Shown here in pieces: positions 1-7,677 of a DNA stretch of 64,000 nucleotides. The notes under the pieces were generated by a model that was not told the DNA's origin, searched no databases, and saw only the letters and a list, made by a program, of their open reading frames with translations. Position 1 is the stretch's first letter. Every line of letters starts with the position of its first letter. Position numbers and translations under genes: made by a program. Source of the stretch: JALYUM01 sp036688685 (GTDB taxonomy: Bacteria > Pseudomonadota > Gammaproteobacteria > Burkholderiales > Burkholderiaceae_D). The stretch is taken from assembly GCF_036688685.1 (NCBI RefSeq), contig NZ_JAQQPS010000010.1:162305-226304 (forward strand). Direction: 5' to 3'.

Positions 1-124
1 CATTTCACGCGGCATCTGGAAGTACAAGGCAGTCGGCACGGTCGATGGCCAGGTTGCGCTGGAAGGCGATCTGATGTGCACGATCCGCTCCGCGGTCGAT
101 GCCAGCAAAGCAGCAGGGCAGTAA
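1..124 (+). CDS. fabZ: 3' end of 3-hydroxyacyl-ACP dehydratase FabZ (partial)
   Basis: The reading frame beginning at base 2 encodes about 40 residues up to a TAA at 122-124. It contains RGIWKYKAVGTVDGQVALEG followed by a LMCTIR stretch, typical of the FabZ C-terminus (the last strand of the hot-dog fold). FabZ dehydrates 3-hydroxyacyl-ACP in the cytoplasmic fatty acid cycle. Its position two bases before lpxA matches the conserved lpxD-fabZ-lpxA-lpxB operon. The start of the gene lies outside the window. Confidence 0.85.
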   Translation, partial: ISRGIWKYKAVGTVDGQVALEGDLMCTIRSAVDASKAAGQ

Positions 125-126
125 TC

Positions 127-912
127 ATGTTGATTCATGCGACCGCCATCGTCGATCCGCGCGCGCAGTTGGACAGCACCGTGGAAGTCGGCCCGTATTC
201 GATCATTGGCCCCAACGTGCGCATCGGTGCGCGCACTGTGGTCGGCCCGCACGTGGTCATCGAGGGTCATACGACGATTGGTGAAGACAATAAATTCTTC
301 CAGTTTTCGTCGATCGGCGCCGCGCCGCAGGATAAAAAATGGTCGGGCGAACCGACCCGCCTGGAAGTGGGCGACCGCAACACCGTGCGCGAATTTTGCA
401 CCTTCAATCTGGGCACCGTCCAGGATGTGGGCGTCACACGTCTCGGCAACGACAACTGGATTTCGGCGTATGTGCACCTGGCGCACGATTGCCAGGTCGG
501 CAGCAATACCATCTTCTCGAACAACGCCCAGCTGGCCGGGCACGTGGAAGTGGGCGACTGGGCCATTCTGTCCGGGTACGCCGGCGTGCACCAGTTCTGC
601 AAGATCGGCGCCCATGCCTTCATCGGCATGTACACCAGCCTGACCCAGGATGTGCCGCCGTTTGTGCTGGTGTCCGGCAATCCGGCCGGCGCGCGCGGCG
701 TGAACATCGAAGGCCTCAAGCGGCGCGGCTTTACGCGCGCGCAGATCGACGGCATCCGCGCCGCCTACAAGCACTTGTACCGCTCCGGCCTGACGCTGGA
801 CGAGGCCAAAACGGCACTCGATGCGCAAGCGCTGGCCATGCCCGACGCAGCGGACGCCATCGGCACCATGCGTACCTTCCTCGACAGCGCAAGCCGTGGC
901 ATCGTCCGCTGA
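127..912 (+). CDS. lpxA: UDP-N-acetylglucosamine acyltransferase LpxA
   Basis: LpxA catalyses the first step of lipid A synthesis, transferring 3-hydroxyacyl chains from ACP to UDP-GlcNAc in the cytoplasm. The protein is 261 residues, the usual family length. The first two thirds are left-handed beta-helix hexapeptide repeats (for example HATAIVDPRAQLDSTVEVGP and later IGPNVRIGARTVVGPHVVIE). The stretch AYVHLAHDCQVG carries the catalytic histidine region. The C-terminal third is the helical cap. I chose the ATG at 127 rather than the in-frame ATG at 76: it gives the canonical MLIHATAIV start, sits two bases after the fabZ stop, and the extra 17 residues are unlike the family. Its 3' end overlaps lpxB. 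Confidence 0.97.
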   Translation: MLIHATAIVDPRAQLDSTVEVGPYSIIGPNVRIGARTVVGPHVVIEGHTTIGEDNKFFQFSSIGAAPQDKKWSGEPTRLEVGDRNTVREFCTFNLGTVQDVGVTRLGNDNWISAYVHLAHDCQVGSNTIFSNNAQLAGHVEVGDWAILSGYAGVHQFCKIGAHAFIGMYTSLTQDVPPFVLVSGNPAGARGVNIEGLKRRGFTRAQIDGIRAAYKHLYRSGLTLDEAKTALDAQALAMPDAADAIGTMRTFLDSASRGIVR

Positions 913-2071
913 CGGCGCGGCCAGCGCGGCCAGCGTTGCTCTGGTCGCGGGCGAGCTGTCCGGCGACGTACTCGCGGCGCGCCTGTTGTCCGGCCTGCGC
1001 CCGCAGCTGCCGGGTGCGCGTTTCCACGGCATCGGCGGCCCCAGCATGATCGCGCAGGGCATGGTCTCGGACATCCCGATGGATGTGCTGACCGTGCGCG
1101 GCATTTTTGAGATCATCCCGCGCTACCGCGAAATCAAGGGCATCCAGAACCGCCTGCGCGAGCGCTTGCTGGCCGACCCGCCGGACGTGTTCGTCGGCGC
1201 CGACTACCCCGGCTTCAACCTGGGGCTGGAAGAGCAGTTGAAGGCGGCCGGCATTCCGACCGTGCACTTCATCGGGCCGCAGATCTGGGCCTGGCGGGGC
1301 GGGCGCATCAAGCAGATCCAGCGCGCCGTGTCGCACATGCTGGTCATCTTCCCGTTCGAAGAAGCGATTTATCGCGCGGCCGGGGTACCGGTCACGTATA
1401 TCGGCCATCCGCTGGCCGAGACCATCCCGATGACGCCCGACCAGGCGGCCGCGCGGCTGGCACTGGGCTTGTCGCCTGATGCGCGCGTGGTTACTGTCAT
1501 GCCGGGCAGTCGTACGGCCGAGCTGAAGCACTTGACAGTGCCCTTCGTTGAGACCGTAAAATTGCTGGCGGCGCGCGACCCGTCCCTGCGCTTTGTTGCG
1601 CCGATGGCGGGCCCCAAGCAGCGCACGCTGTTCACTGAACTGGTCAATGCGGCGGGCCTGGGCGAGGTCGACATCAAGCTGGTCGACGGCGACGCGCACA
1701 CGGCGATCGCCGCGGCCGACGCGGTGCTGGTGGCGTCCGGCACGGCCACGCTGGAAGTCGCGCTGCACAAAAAGCCGATGGTGATCGCCTATAAAGTCGT
1801 GTGGGCGTCATGGCAGTTGATGCGCCACATGGGCTACCTGCCATGGATCGGTTTGCCGAATATCCTGGCGCGCGAATTGCTGGTACCGGAACTGCTGCAG
1901 GATGCCGCCACGCCGCCAGCGCTGGCCGACGCCGTGTGGGACCAGCTGGAAGACACGGCAGGGCGCGCGCGCCTGGTGCAGCGCTTCACCGACATGCATT
2001 ACAGCCTGCTGAGGAACAGCGCCCAGGAGAGCGCGAATGCGGTCATGCGGATCATCGAGTCGAGGTCGTGA
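896..2071 (+). CDS. lpxB: Lipid-A-disaccharide synthase LpxB
   Basis: LpxB is the GT19 glycosyltransferase that joins UDP-2,3-diacylglucosamine and lipid X into the lipid A disaccharide at the inner membrane. Diagnostic stretches are VALVAGELSGD near the N-terminus, PDVFVGADYPGFN, IGPQIWAWRGGRIKQI and VMPGSRTAELKHL, with VASGTATLEVALHKKPMVI near the C-terminus. The GTG at 896 gives 391 residues, close to the roughly 380 of the family, and overlaps lpxA by 17 bases. The in-frame ATG at 821 would add 25 proline- and cysteine-rich residues unlike the family, so I prefer the GTG, although its ribosome binding site is weak. Identity is sure; the start is not. Confidence 0.93.
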   Translation: MASSADGAASAASVALVAGELSGDVLAARLLSGLRPQLPGARFHGIGGPSMIAQGMVSDIPMDVLTVRGIFEIIPRYREIKGIQNRLRERLLADPPDVFVGADYPGFNLGLEEQLKAAGIPTVHFIGPQIWAWRGGRIKQIQRAVSHMLVIFPFEEAIYRAAGVPVTYIGHPLAETIPMTPDQAAARLALGLSPDARVVTVMPGSRTAELKHLTVPFVETVKLLAARDPSLRFVAPMAGPKQRTLFTELVNAAGLGEVDIKLVDGDAHTAIAAADAVLVASGTATLEVALHKKPMVIAYKVVWASWQLMRHMGYLPWIGLPNILARELLVPELLQDAATPPALADAVWDQLEDTAGRARLVQRFTDMHYSLLRNSAQESANAVMRIIESRS

Positions 2072-2078
2072 GGTTCGA

Positions 2079-2729
2079 ATGACAAGCAGGAAATTTAACT
2101 TTTATCCCGGCCTGAAGCCAAAAGACCGCCCCTTTGTTGACACCGACATCGTGTGCGGCGTCGACGAAGCCGGGCGCGGCCCGCTGGCCGGTCCGGTCTT
2201 TGCCGCCGCCGTCATCCTCGACCCGCGCCGGCCCATCGAGGGCCTGCGCGACTCGAAAAAGCTGACCGCCGCGCGGCGCGACGAACTGGCCCCGCAGATC
2301 CGCGAATACGCGCTGGCGTGGGCCATTGCCGAGTGTTCGCACGAAGAGATCGACACGCTCAACATCCTGCAGGCGACCATGCTGGCCATGCGCCGCGCGG
2401 TGGAAGCGCTGCACCTGCTGCCGACGATCGCCCTCATCGACGGCAACCGCTGCCCGGTGATGGCGGTGCGCGCGCACGCCATCATCGAAGGCGACGACAA
2501 GGTGCACGCGATTTCGGCCGCGTCGATCCTGGCCAAGACCGCGCGCGACGCGGCGCTGGTCACCCTGCACGAACTGTATCCGCAGTACGCGTTCGACCAG
2601 CACAAGGGTTATGGCACCGCGCTGCACCGCGAGCGCCTGCTGCAATACGGGCCGTGCCCGGTGCACCGGCGCTCGTTTGCGCCGGTCAGGATGCTCCTTG
2701 AACCTGTGACGACTGATATGTTTGCATGA
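2079..2729 (+). CDS. rnhB: Ribonuclease HII
   Basis: RNase HII removes ribonucleotides misincorporated in DNA and RNA of RNA-DNA hybrids. The 216-residue protein has the active-site motif CGVDEAGRGPLAGPV at about residues 26-40 (D29, E30), the third acidic residue in IALIDGNRCP, and the family signature AASILAKTARD. The ATG at 2079 lies eight bases after the lpxB stop; the in-frame ATG at 2037 lies inside lpxB and adds non-homologous residues. The downstream methyltransferase overlaps by four bases (ATGA), indicating translational coupling in one operon. Confidence 0.96.
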   Translation: MTSRKFNFYPGLKPKDRPFVDTDIVCGVDEAGRGPLAGPVFAAAVILDPRRPIEGLRDSKKLTAARRDELAPQIREYALAWAIAECSHEEIDTLNILQATMLAMRRAVEALHLLPTIALIDGNRCPVMAVRAHAIIEGDDKVHAISAASILAKTARDAALVTLHELYPQYAFDQHKGYGTALHRERLLQYGPCPVHRRSFAPVRMLLEPVTTDMFA

Positions 2730-3511
2730 AGACGATTACCTCCCGCGACAACCCGACCTATAAAGAACTCAAGCTGCTCGCTGGCAGCTCGCAGGCGCGC
2801 CGCCGCGAAGGACGCACACTGCTCGACGGCGTCCACCTGTGCCAGACATGGCTGGACCTGCGCGGCATGCCGATCCAGGTGCTGGTTTCCGAATCATCGC
2901 TGACCAACCCGGAAGTGGCGGCGGTGGTGCAGCGTTGCGAGGACGCGCGCGCCCACGTCACCGCGTTTCCGGATGCGCTATACGCGCCGCTCAGCCAGGT
3001 CGAACATGGTGTCGGCCTGATGTTCATCGTCGAGACGCCGGTGCCCGCCACAGTGCCGGCGCTGGTGCTCGACAGCGTGCTGCTCGACGGCGTGCAAGAT
3101 CCGGGCAACGTCGGCTCGATCTTGCGCAGCGCGGCTGCGTCCGGCGTCAAGCAGGTGTACTGCAGCGCCGGCACGGCATTTTGCTGGTCGCCCAAGGTAC
3201 TGCGCGCGGCGATGGGTGCGCACTTCGTGCTGGAGATTTTCGAGCAGGCGGACCTGGCCGAACTGGTCAAGACAGCGCAGATTCCGGTGCTGGCCACCAG
3301 CGGGTACGCTGCCGAGCGGCTCTACGACCTCGACTTGCGCGGCCCGGTAGCCTGGTTGTTCGGCCACGAAGGGCAGGGCGTCGCAGACGATTTATTGGCG
3401 CTGGCGACCCACCGGGTCGTGATTCCGCATGCCGGACAGGTCGAGTCGCTCAATGTCGCCGCGTGCGCGGCGGTGTGTTTTTTTGAGCACCTGCGCCAGA
3501 ACCTGACGTAA
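2726..3511 (+). CDS. TrmH/SpoU-family RNA 2'-O-methyltransferase
   Basis: The 261-residue protein is a SAM-dependent SPOUT methyltransferase that probably methylates a ribose in rRNA or tRNA. An N-terminal substrate-binding region (about 1-100, with RRREGRTLLDGVHL) precedes the knotted catalytic domain. That domain has motif 1 (DPGNVGSILRSAAASG), motif 2 (WLFGHEGQGV) and motif 3 (ESLNVAACAAVCFFE), which form the trefoil knot. The start overlaps rnhB by four bases. The substrate cannot be told from sequence; RlmB-like and TrmH-like paralogues share these motifs. Confidence 0.93.
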   Translation: MKTITSRDNPTYKELKLLAGSSQARRREGRTLLDGVHLCQTWLDLRGMPIQVLVSESSLTNPEVAAVVQRCEDARAHVTAFPDALYAPLSQVEHGVGLMFIVETPVPATVPALVLDSVLLDGVQDPGNVGSILRSAAASGVKQVYCSAGTAFCWSPKVLRAAMGAHFVLEIFEQADLAELVKTAQIPVLATSGYAAERLYDLDLRGPVAWLFGHEGQGVADDLLALATHRVVIPHAGQVESLNVAACAAVCFFEHLRQNLT

Positions 3512-3688
3512 GGTTCGGTTGCGGCAGCCAGTTGGTGGCGCTGAACCCCAGCCACCATCTCCATGTCCAAAGGCGCAAACAAGCGAAAAAGATGCATACT
3601 ACGGATACGCGCTCGAACGCGGGATTTGCTGGTCTGAAGAAGGACACCGTTCATGCTAATTACAGCACTTTTTCGATAGCGGGGCAAG

Positions 3689-4900
3689 ATGGACAACGCG
3701 CCTGCGCTGCTGTCGAATCTGCATTTCCTCGTCGCGCACGGCGACCCGTCCGCCTGCGGCACGCTGGCAGACATGCTGCGCCGCTTGGGCGCCAGTGCCA
3801 TCACCGCGGCGCCCGACGGGCACGTGGCGCTGCGCTGGCTCCAGGAGACCGGCCCCGGCAAGGTTGACGTCGCGCTGCTCGACCTGGCGCTGCCCGGCAT
3901 TGATGCGCTCGCGCTGATGCGCATTCTGTCCGGACAGGGTTCCAGCGTGCGCCTGGTGGTGGTGGGTGCGCACACGGACAATCTCATGTTGTCGGTCGAG
4001 ATGCTGGCGCAGGCGTATGGGGTGGCGCTGCTCGGCACCATCGCGCAGCCGGCGTCCGACGTCGGACTGCGGGCACTGCTCGACTATTACACGGCCCCCG
4101 CCGCTGCGGCGGTCGCCCGTGCCGGCCCCGTGTTTGGCGCAGCCGAAGTGGCGGCCGGCTTGATTGCGAAACAGTTTGAACCGTTTTTTCAGCCGAAAAT
4201 CGCGCTCGACAGCGGTCAGGTCATGGGCCTGGAAGTGTTCGCACGCTGGATGCACCCGGACCATGGGGTGTTGGGCGCCGACGCGTTTATTGACGCGTTC
4301 GAACACGCCGACAGCATCGGTTTGCTCGACTGGACCATGATTGAGCAGGCGCTGGCCCACTGCCGCCAGTTCCACGGGCAGGGCCGGCCAATGACACTGT
4401 CGATCAATCTCGACCCGGCGACGCTGGCGCGGCCCGACTTCATCGGGCAACTGCGCTGCTGCCTGCAGCGCCATCAGATGCCGCCCGACGCCCTGACGCT
4501 CGAGCTGCCCGAGTCGTCGGTGCTGGTCACCGACACGGCCTTCCTCGAACGCCTGCTGCGCCTGCGCATGCTGGGCTGCCGGCTGGCCATCGACGACTAT
4601 GGGGCCGGCGCCATGAATTTGCAACTGCTGGCCCAGGTGCCGTTTTCCGAACTCAAGATCGACCGCAGTTTTGTCGACGGCGCGTCCAGAAAGCATGCGC
4701 TCAGCGCCGTGCTGTCATCCTGCCTCGCACTCGCGCACAGCCTGGACCGCATGTCGGTGGCAGTCGGCGTCGAAACACGCGCGGACTGGGATTTTTTACA
4801 AAATCTCGGTTGCACCGATGCCCAGGGTTTTTATATCGCCAAACCAATGGCGGCGGCAGACTTTCCGGCCTGGCGCGCCGAGTGGGAACACTTCTTTTAG
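3689..4900 (+). CDS. Degenerate receiver domain plus EAL domain protein
   Basis: The 403-residue cytoplasmic protein joins a response-regulator-like domain (about 10-135) to an EAL c-di-GMP phosphodiesterase domain (about 160-400). The receiver keeps the phospho-acceptor type aspartate (D65 in VALLDLALPG), but the usual N-terminal acidic pair is replaced by HGD (17-19). In the EAL domain the signature is EVF (182-184) instead of EAL. The other catalytic positions look kept: SINLDP, LELPES, AIDDYG (D302, D303), ELKIDRSFV, VGVETR and DAQGFYIAKP. It is therefore probably an active or weakly active phosphodiesterase with altered input. It stands alone, convergent with the MFS gene at 4930. The 177 bases upstream hold no gene. 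Confidence 0.88.
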   Translation: MDNAPALLSNLHFLVAHGDPSACGTLADMLRRLGASAITAAPDGHVALRWLQETGPGKVDVALLDLALPGIDALALMRILSGQGSSVRLVVVGAHTDNLMLSVEMLAQAYGVALLGTIAQPASDVGLRALLDYYTAPAAAAVARAGPVFGAAEVAAGLIAKQFEPFFQPKIALDSGQVMGLEVFARWMHPDHGVLGADAFIDAFEHADSIGLLDWTMIEQALAHCRQFHGQGRPMTLSINLDPATLARPDFIGQLRCCLQRHQMPPDALTLELPESSVLVTDTAFLERLLRLRMLGCRLAIDDYGAGAMNLQLLAQVPFSELKIDRSFVDGASRKHALSAVLSSCLALAHSLDRMSVAVGVETRADWDFLQNLGCTDAQGFYIAKPMAAADFPAWRAEWEHFF

Positions 4901-4929
4901 GCGCAGTGGAACGCGCACAGAGCCTGCCT

Positions 4930-6261
4930 TCAGTCCTCCGGATGGTGGAATGGTGCAAACCACGTCGCCAGAAACGAGGGGATCGTCGCCAGCATCACCA
5001 GGCCAAAATAGTGCACGTAGCCCAGCGCCAGTTGCAGGTGGCCGCTGAGCACGCCCGTGACCAGGCCGCACAGGCCCATCAAGCCGGTGCCGAAAGCGTA
5101 GTGGGTGGTGGCGTATTTGCCCGGCGCCAGCTGCTGCATCAAATAAATCATGAAGCCGACCGAGCCGAAGCCGAAGAAGAATTTTTCGATGATCACGCCG
5201 GCCGCGATGCCCAGCACGCTCGATGGCAGGTAGACGCTCATGATCAGGAAGGTCACGTTCGGGATGTTCACCGCGCAGCACAGGATGAACAGCGTGCGGC
5301 GCAGGCCGCGCCGCGCGACGAACCAGCCGCCCAGCAGGGACCCGAGCAGCACCGCCGCCAGGCCCCAGGTGCCGTAGACGATCCCGAGCTGTTCGTTCGA
5401 CATGCCCAGGCCGCCCTTGCTGGCGGCGTCCACCATGAAGAAGGGGCCGATCTTTTCCAGCAGCCCGATACTGAGCCGGAACAGGAACGCAAAAGCCACC
5501 ATGCGCCACACGCCCGGCTTCTGGAAAAAGGTCACGAAGGAGTCGGCCAGGATATTCCAGGCGCCGCGCAGGTTGGCTGGCGCATGGTCGGCGCGCGCGC
5601 CGTCGGGCATGAAGCGCGCATGCCACAGCGCCATCGCCAGGGTGATGGCGGCGACGATCGCAAAAATCACTTGCCACGCTTGCAGCCATTCGGGACCGAA
5701 GGCGCGCGCATCGTGGTGGAATACCTCGGTGTGCAGGCGGCCGCTGAGGTACACCAGTGCGCCGGAGGCGACGATCGGCCCGAGATTCCACGACAGGCTT
5801 TGCACGCCGCAGTACAGCGACTGGGCGCGCGAATCAAGCGAGGTGACGTACACGCCGTCGCTGGCGATGTCCTGGGTGGCGCCGATGAAGGACATGGCCC
5901 AGAACAGCGGCAGCAGCACCGCCATGTAGTTCGGCAGCGACATGGCCAGCGCGGCGCCGAAAAAGCCCAGGCCGATGGCCACCTGGCAGCACAGCACGAA
6001 GAATTTTTTGGTGCGGTACATCTCGACGATGGGCGCAAACAGCGGCTTGATCGTGTACGCCAGGATCAGCATGCTGGAATAGGCCGCGGCCTGGCCATTG
6101 TCCATGCCCAGATTCTTGAACATGATGGCGGTGACGCTGCACAGCATGGTGTAGCCGAGCGCCATCGTGAAGTAGCCGGTGGGGACCCATAGCAGTGGCG
6201 AGCGCCGTGCCAGCAGGCGGGGCCCGTCGGGCCAGGTCTCAGAGTGCATGGCTTCCCTCAT
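4930..6261 (-). CDS. MFS transporter, AmpG/sugar-porter-like
   Basis: The 443-residue inner-membrane protein has about 12 hydrophobic segments and resembles the AmpG/SLC-type branch of the MFS (early AYTIKPLFAPIVEMYR loop, then FIGATQDIASDGVYV). It probably imports a sugar or oligosaccharide released or taken up by its neighbours. Its first ATG overlaps the stop of the GH1 gene by four bases (ATGA). A GAGGGA sequence inside those first codons could instead serve a second ATG at 6249, so the true start is one of these two. Context with a beta-glucosidase, TonB receptor and LacI regulator supports a glucoside-type substrate; AmpG-like muropeptide transport is the alternative. Confidence 0.85.
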   Translation of the reverse strand: MREAMHSETWPDGPRLLARRSPLLWVPTGYFTMALGYTMLCSVTAIMFKNLGMDNGQAAAYSSMLILAYTIKPLFAPIVEMYRTKKFFVLCCQVAIGLGFFGAALAMSLPNYMAVLLPLFWAMSFIGATQDIASDGVYVTSLDSRAQSLYCGVQSLSWNLGPIVASGALVYLSGRLHTEVFHHDARAFGPEWLQAWQVIFAIVAAITLAMALWHARFMPDGARADHAPANLRGAWNILADSFVTFFQKPGVWRMVAFAFLFRLSIGLLEKIGPFFMVDAASKGGLGMSNEQLGIVYGTWGLAAVLLGSLLGGWFVARRGLRRTLFILCCAVNIPNVTFLIMSVYLPSSVLGIAAGVIIEKFFFGFGSVGFMIYLMQQLAPGKYATTHYAFGTGLMGLCGLVTGVLSGHLQLALGYVHYFGLVMLATIPSFLATWFAPFHHPED

Positions 6262-7604
6262 GGCGTGGCGCTGAGCGCGCGGCGCGCCGCGACGAAATCA
6301 CGGTACCACAGGGCGCTCGCTTTCGGCGTGCGCTTCTGCGTGGCGTAGTCGACATGGACGATGCCGAAGCGCTTGGCGTAGCCGGAATTCCATTCGAAGT
6401 TGTCGAGCAGGCTCCACAAAAAGTATCCCTGCACATCGACGCCCTGGCGCATGGCGGCGTACAAGGCGTCCAGGTGGCGCGCGACAAAATCGATGCGCGC
6501 GGCGTCGTCGACCCAGCCGTCGACCGGCTGGTCCGCGCTGGCCATGCCGTTTTCGGTGATGTAGATCGGCGGCAGGGTGTAGGCGGCGTGCAGTTTCAAC
6601 AGCAGCTCGGTTAGCCCTTGCGGGTAGATTTCCCAGCCCATGTCGGTGCTGCCGCCCAGCGCCGGCGCCGGGATCGGCGGATTGGACGCGCTGCACCAGG
6701 CGCGGAAATAATAATTCACGCCGAGGAAATCGATGGCTTGGTGGATCGCTTGCATGTCGCCCGCCAGGACCACGGGCGCATTCGCGCCGTGTGCGCGCAG
6801 CGCGAGGTCGGGATAGTGGCCCTTGAAAATCGGGTCCATGAACCATTCGACCGAACGGCTGTATTCGAAGGCGGCGAGGTCGCGGTCAGCCTGCGAGTCG
6901 GTGGCGGGGTCCGCCGTCCACTGGTTCAGGACGATGCCCAGTTTGGCCGGCGCACCCACTTCGCGCATCGCGCTCATGGCAAGGCCGTGCGAGAGCAGCA
7001 GGTGGTGCGAGACCTGGATCGCGCTTTTCGCGTCGGCCACGCCGGGCGCGAACTGCGCATTGCCGTAGCCGAGATTGGCCGTGCACCACGGCTCGTTGTG
7101 CGTGGCGATGGTCGCCAGGCGGCGGCCGAAGCGGCGCGCCACTTCGCGCGCATAGTCGGCGAAGCGGTAGGCAGTGTCGCGTGCCAGCCAGCCGCCATCA
7201 TCCTGCAAGCCTTGCGGCAAATCCCAGTGGTACAGCGTGAGGTGGGCAGCGATGCCGTTCGCCTCGAGGGCGTCGAGCAGGCGGCTGTAGAAATCGAAGC
7301 CGGCTTCGTTCCAGGCGCCTTTGCCATCGGGCTGGACGCGCGCCCAGGCCATCGAGAAGCGGTAGGCATCCACGCCCAGGGCTGCCATCAGGTCGACGTC
7401 TTCCTGAAAGCGGTGATAGTGGTCGCAGGCGACGTCGCCGGTGGAGGCGTCGATGATGCGGCCAGGGGTGTGGCAAAAGGTGTCCCAGATCGACGGCCCT
7501 TTGCCGTCGGCGCTGGCAGCGCCTTCGATCTGGAAGGCGCTGGTGGCGGTGCCCCAGGTGAAACCGGGCGGGAAGGGGAGAGAGTCGTTCATGGATCGCT
7601 GCAT
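6258..7604 (-). CDS. GH1 beta-glucosidase
   Basis: This 448-residue enzyme belongs to glycoside hydrolase family 1, retaining beta-glycosidases that release glucose or galactose from beta-glucosides. The acid/base glutamate lies in THNEPW (E171) and the nucleophile in YITENGM (E351). The N-terminal FTWGTATSAFQIEGA and the LDNFEWNSGYAKRFGIVHVD stretch (aglycone/glycone pocket) are family hallmarks. No signal peptide is visible, so it acts in the cytoplasm on imported disaccharides. It is coupled to the downstream transporter and lies 73 bases after the TonB receptor, with a terminator hairpin between them. Confidence 0.96.
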   Translation of the reverse strand: MQRSMNDSLPFPPGFTWGTATSAFQIEGAASADGKGPSIWDTFCHTPGRIIDASTGDVACDHYHRFQEDVDLMAALGVDAYRFSMAWARVQPDGKGAWNEAGFDFYSRLLDALEANGIAAHLTLYHWDLPQGLQDDGGWLARDTAYRFADYAREVARRFGRRLATIATHNEPWCTANLGYGNAQFAPGVADAKSAIQVSHHLLLSHGLAMSAMREVGAPAKLGIVLNQWTADPATDSQADRDLAAFEYSRSVEWFMDPIFKGHYPDLALRAHGANAPVVLAGDMQAIHQAIDFLGVNYYFRAWCSASNPPIPAPALGGSTDMGWEIYPQGLTELLLKLHAAYTLPPIYITENGMASADQPVDGWVDDAARIDFVARHLDALYAAMRQGVDVQGYFLWSLLDNFEWNSGYAKRFGIVHVDYATQKRTPKASALWYRDFVAARRALSATP

Positions 7605-7640
7605 GGGCTGGTTCGGTGAAGAAAACGGTCAATAAAAACA

Positions 7641-7662
7641 CCCTCCCGGCGCACCGGGAGGG
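7641..7662 (-). terminator. Intrinsic terminator after the TonB receptor gene
   Basis: A perfect 9-bp stem (CCCTCCCGG at 7641-7649, CCGGGAGGG at 7654-7662) with loop CGCA is followed on the minus strand by TGTTTTTATT. It lies between the receptor stop and the beta-glucosidase start, so receptor transcripts should mostly end here, with the glucosidase/transporter pair expressed by read-through or a separate promoter. Confidence 0.85.
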
Positions 7663-7677
7663 CAAAACCCACGTACC

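Noticed and set aside
4810..6192. A 460-codon plus-strand open frame opposite the MFS gene
   Set aside because: Antisense shadow; lacks hydrophobic segments or motifs and overlaps the clear transporter.
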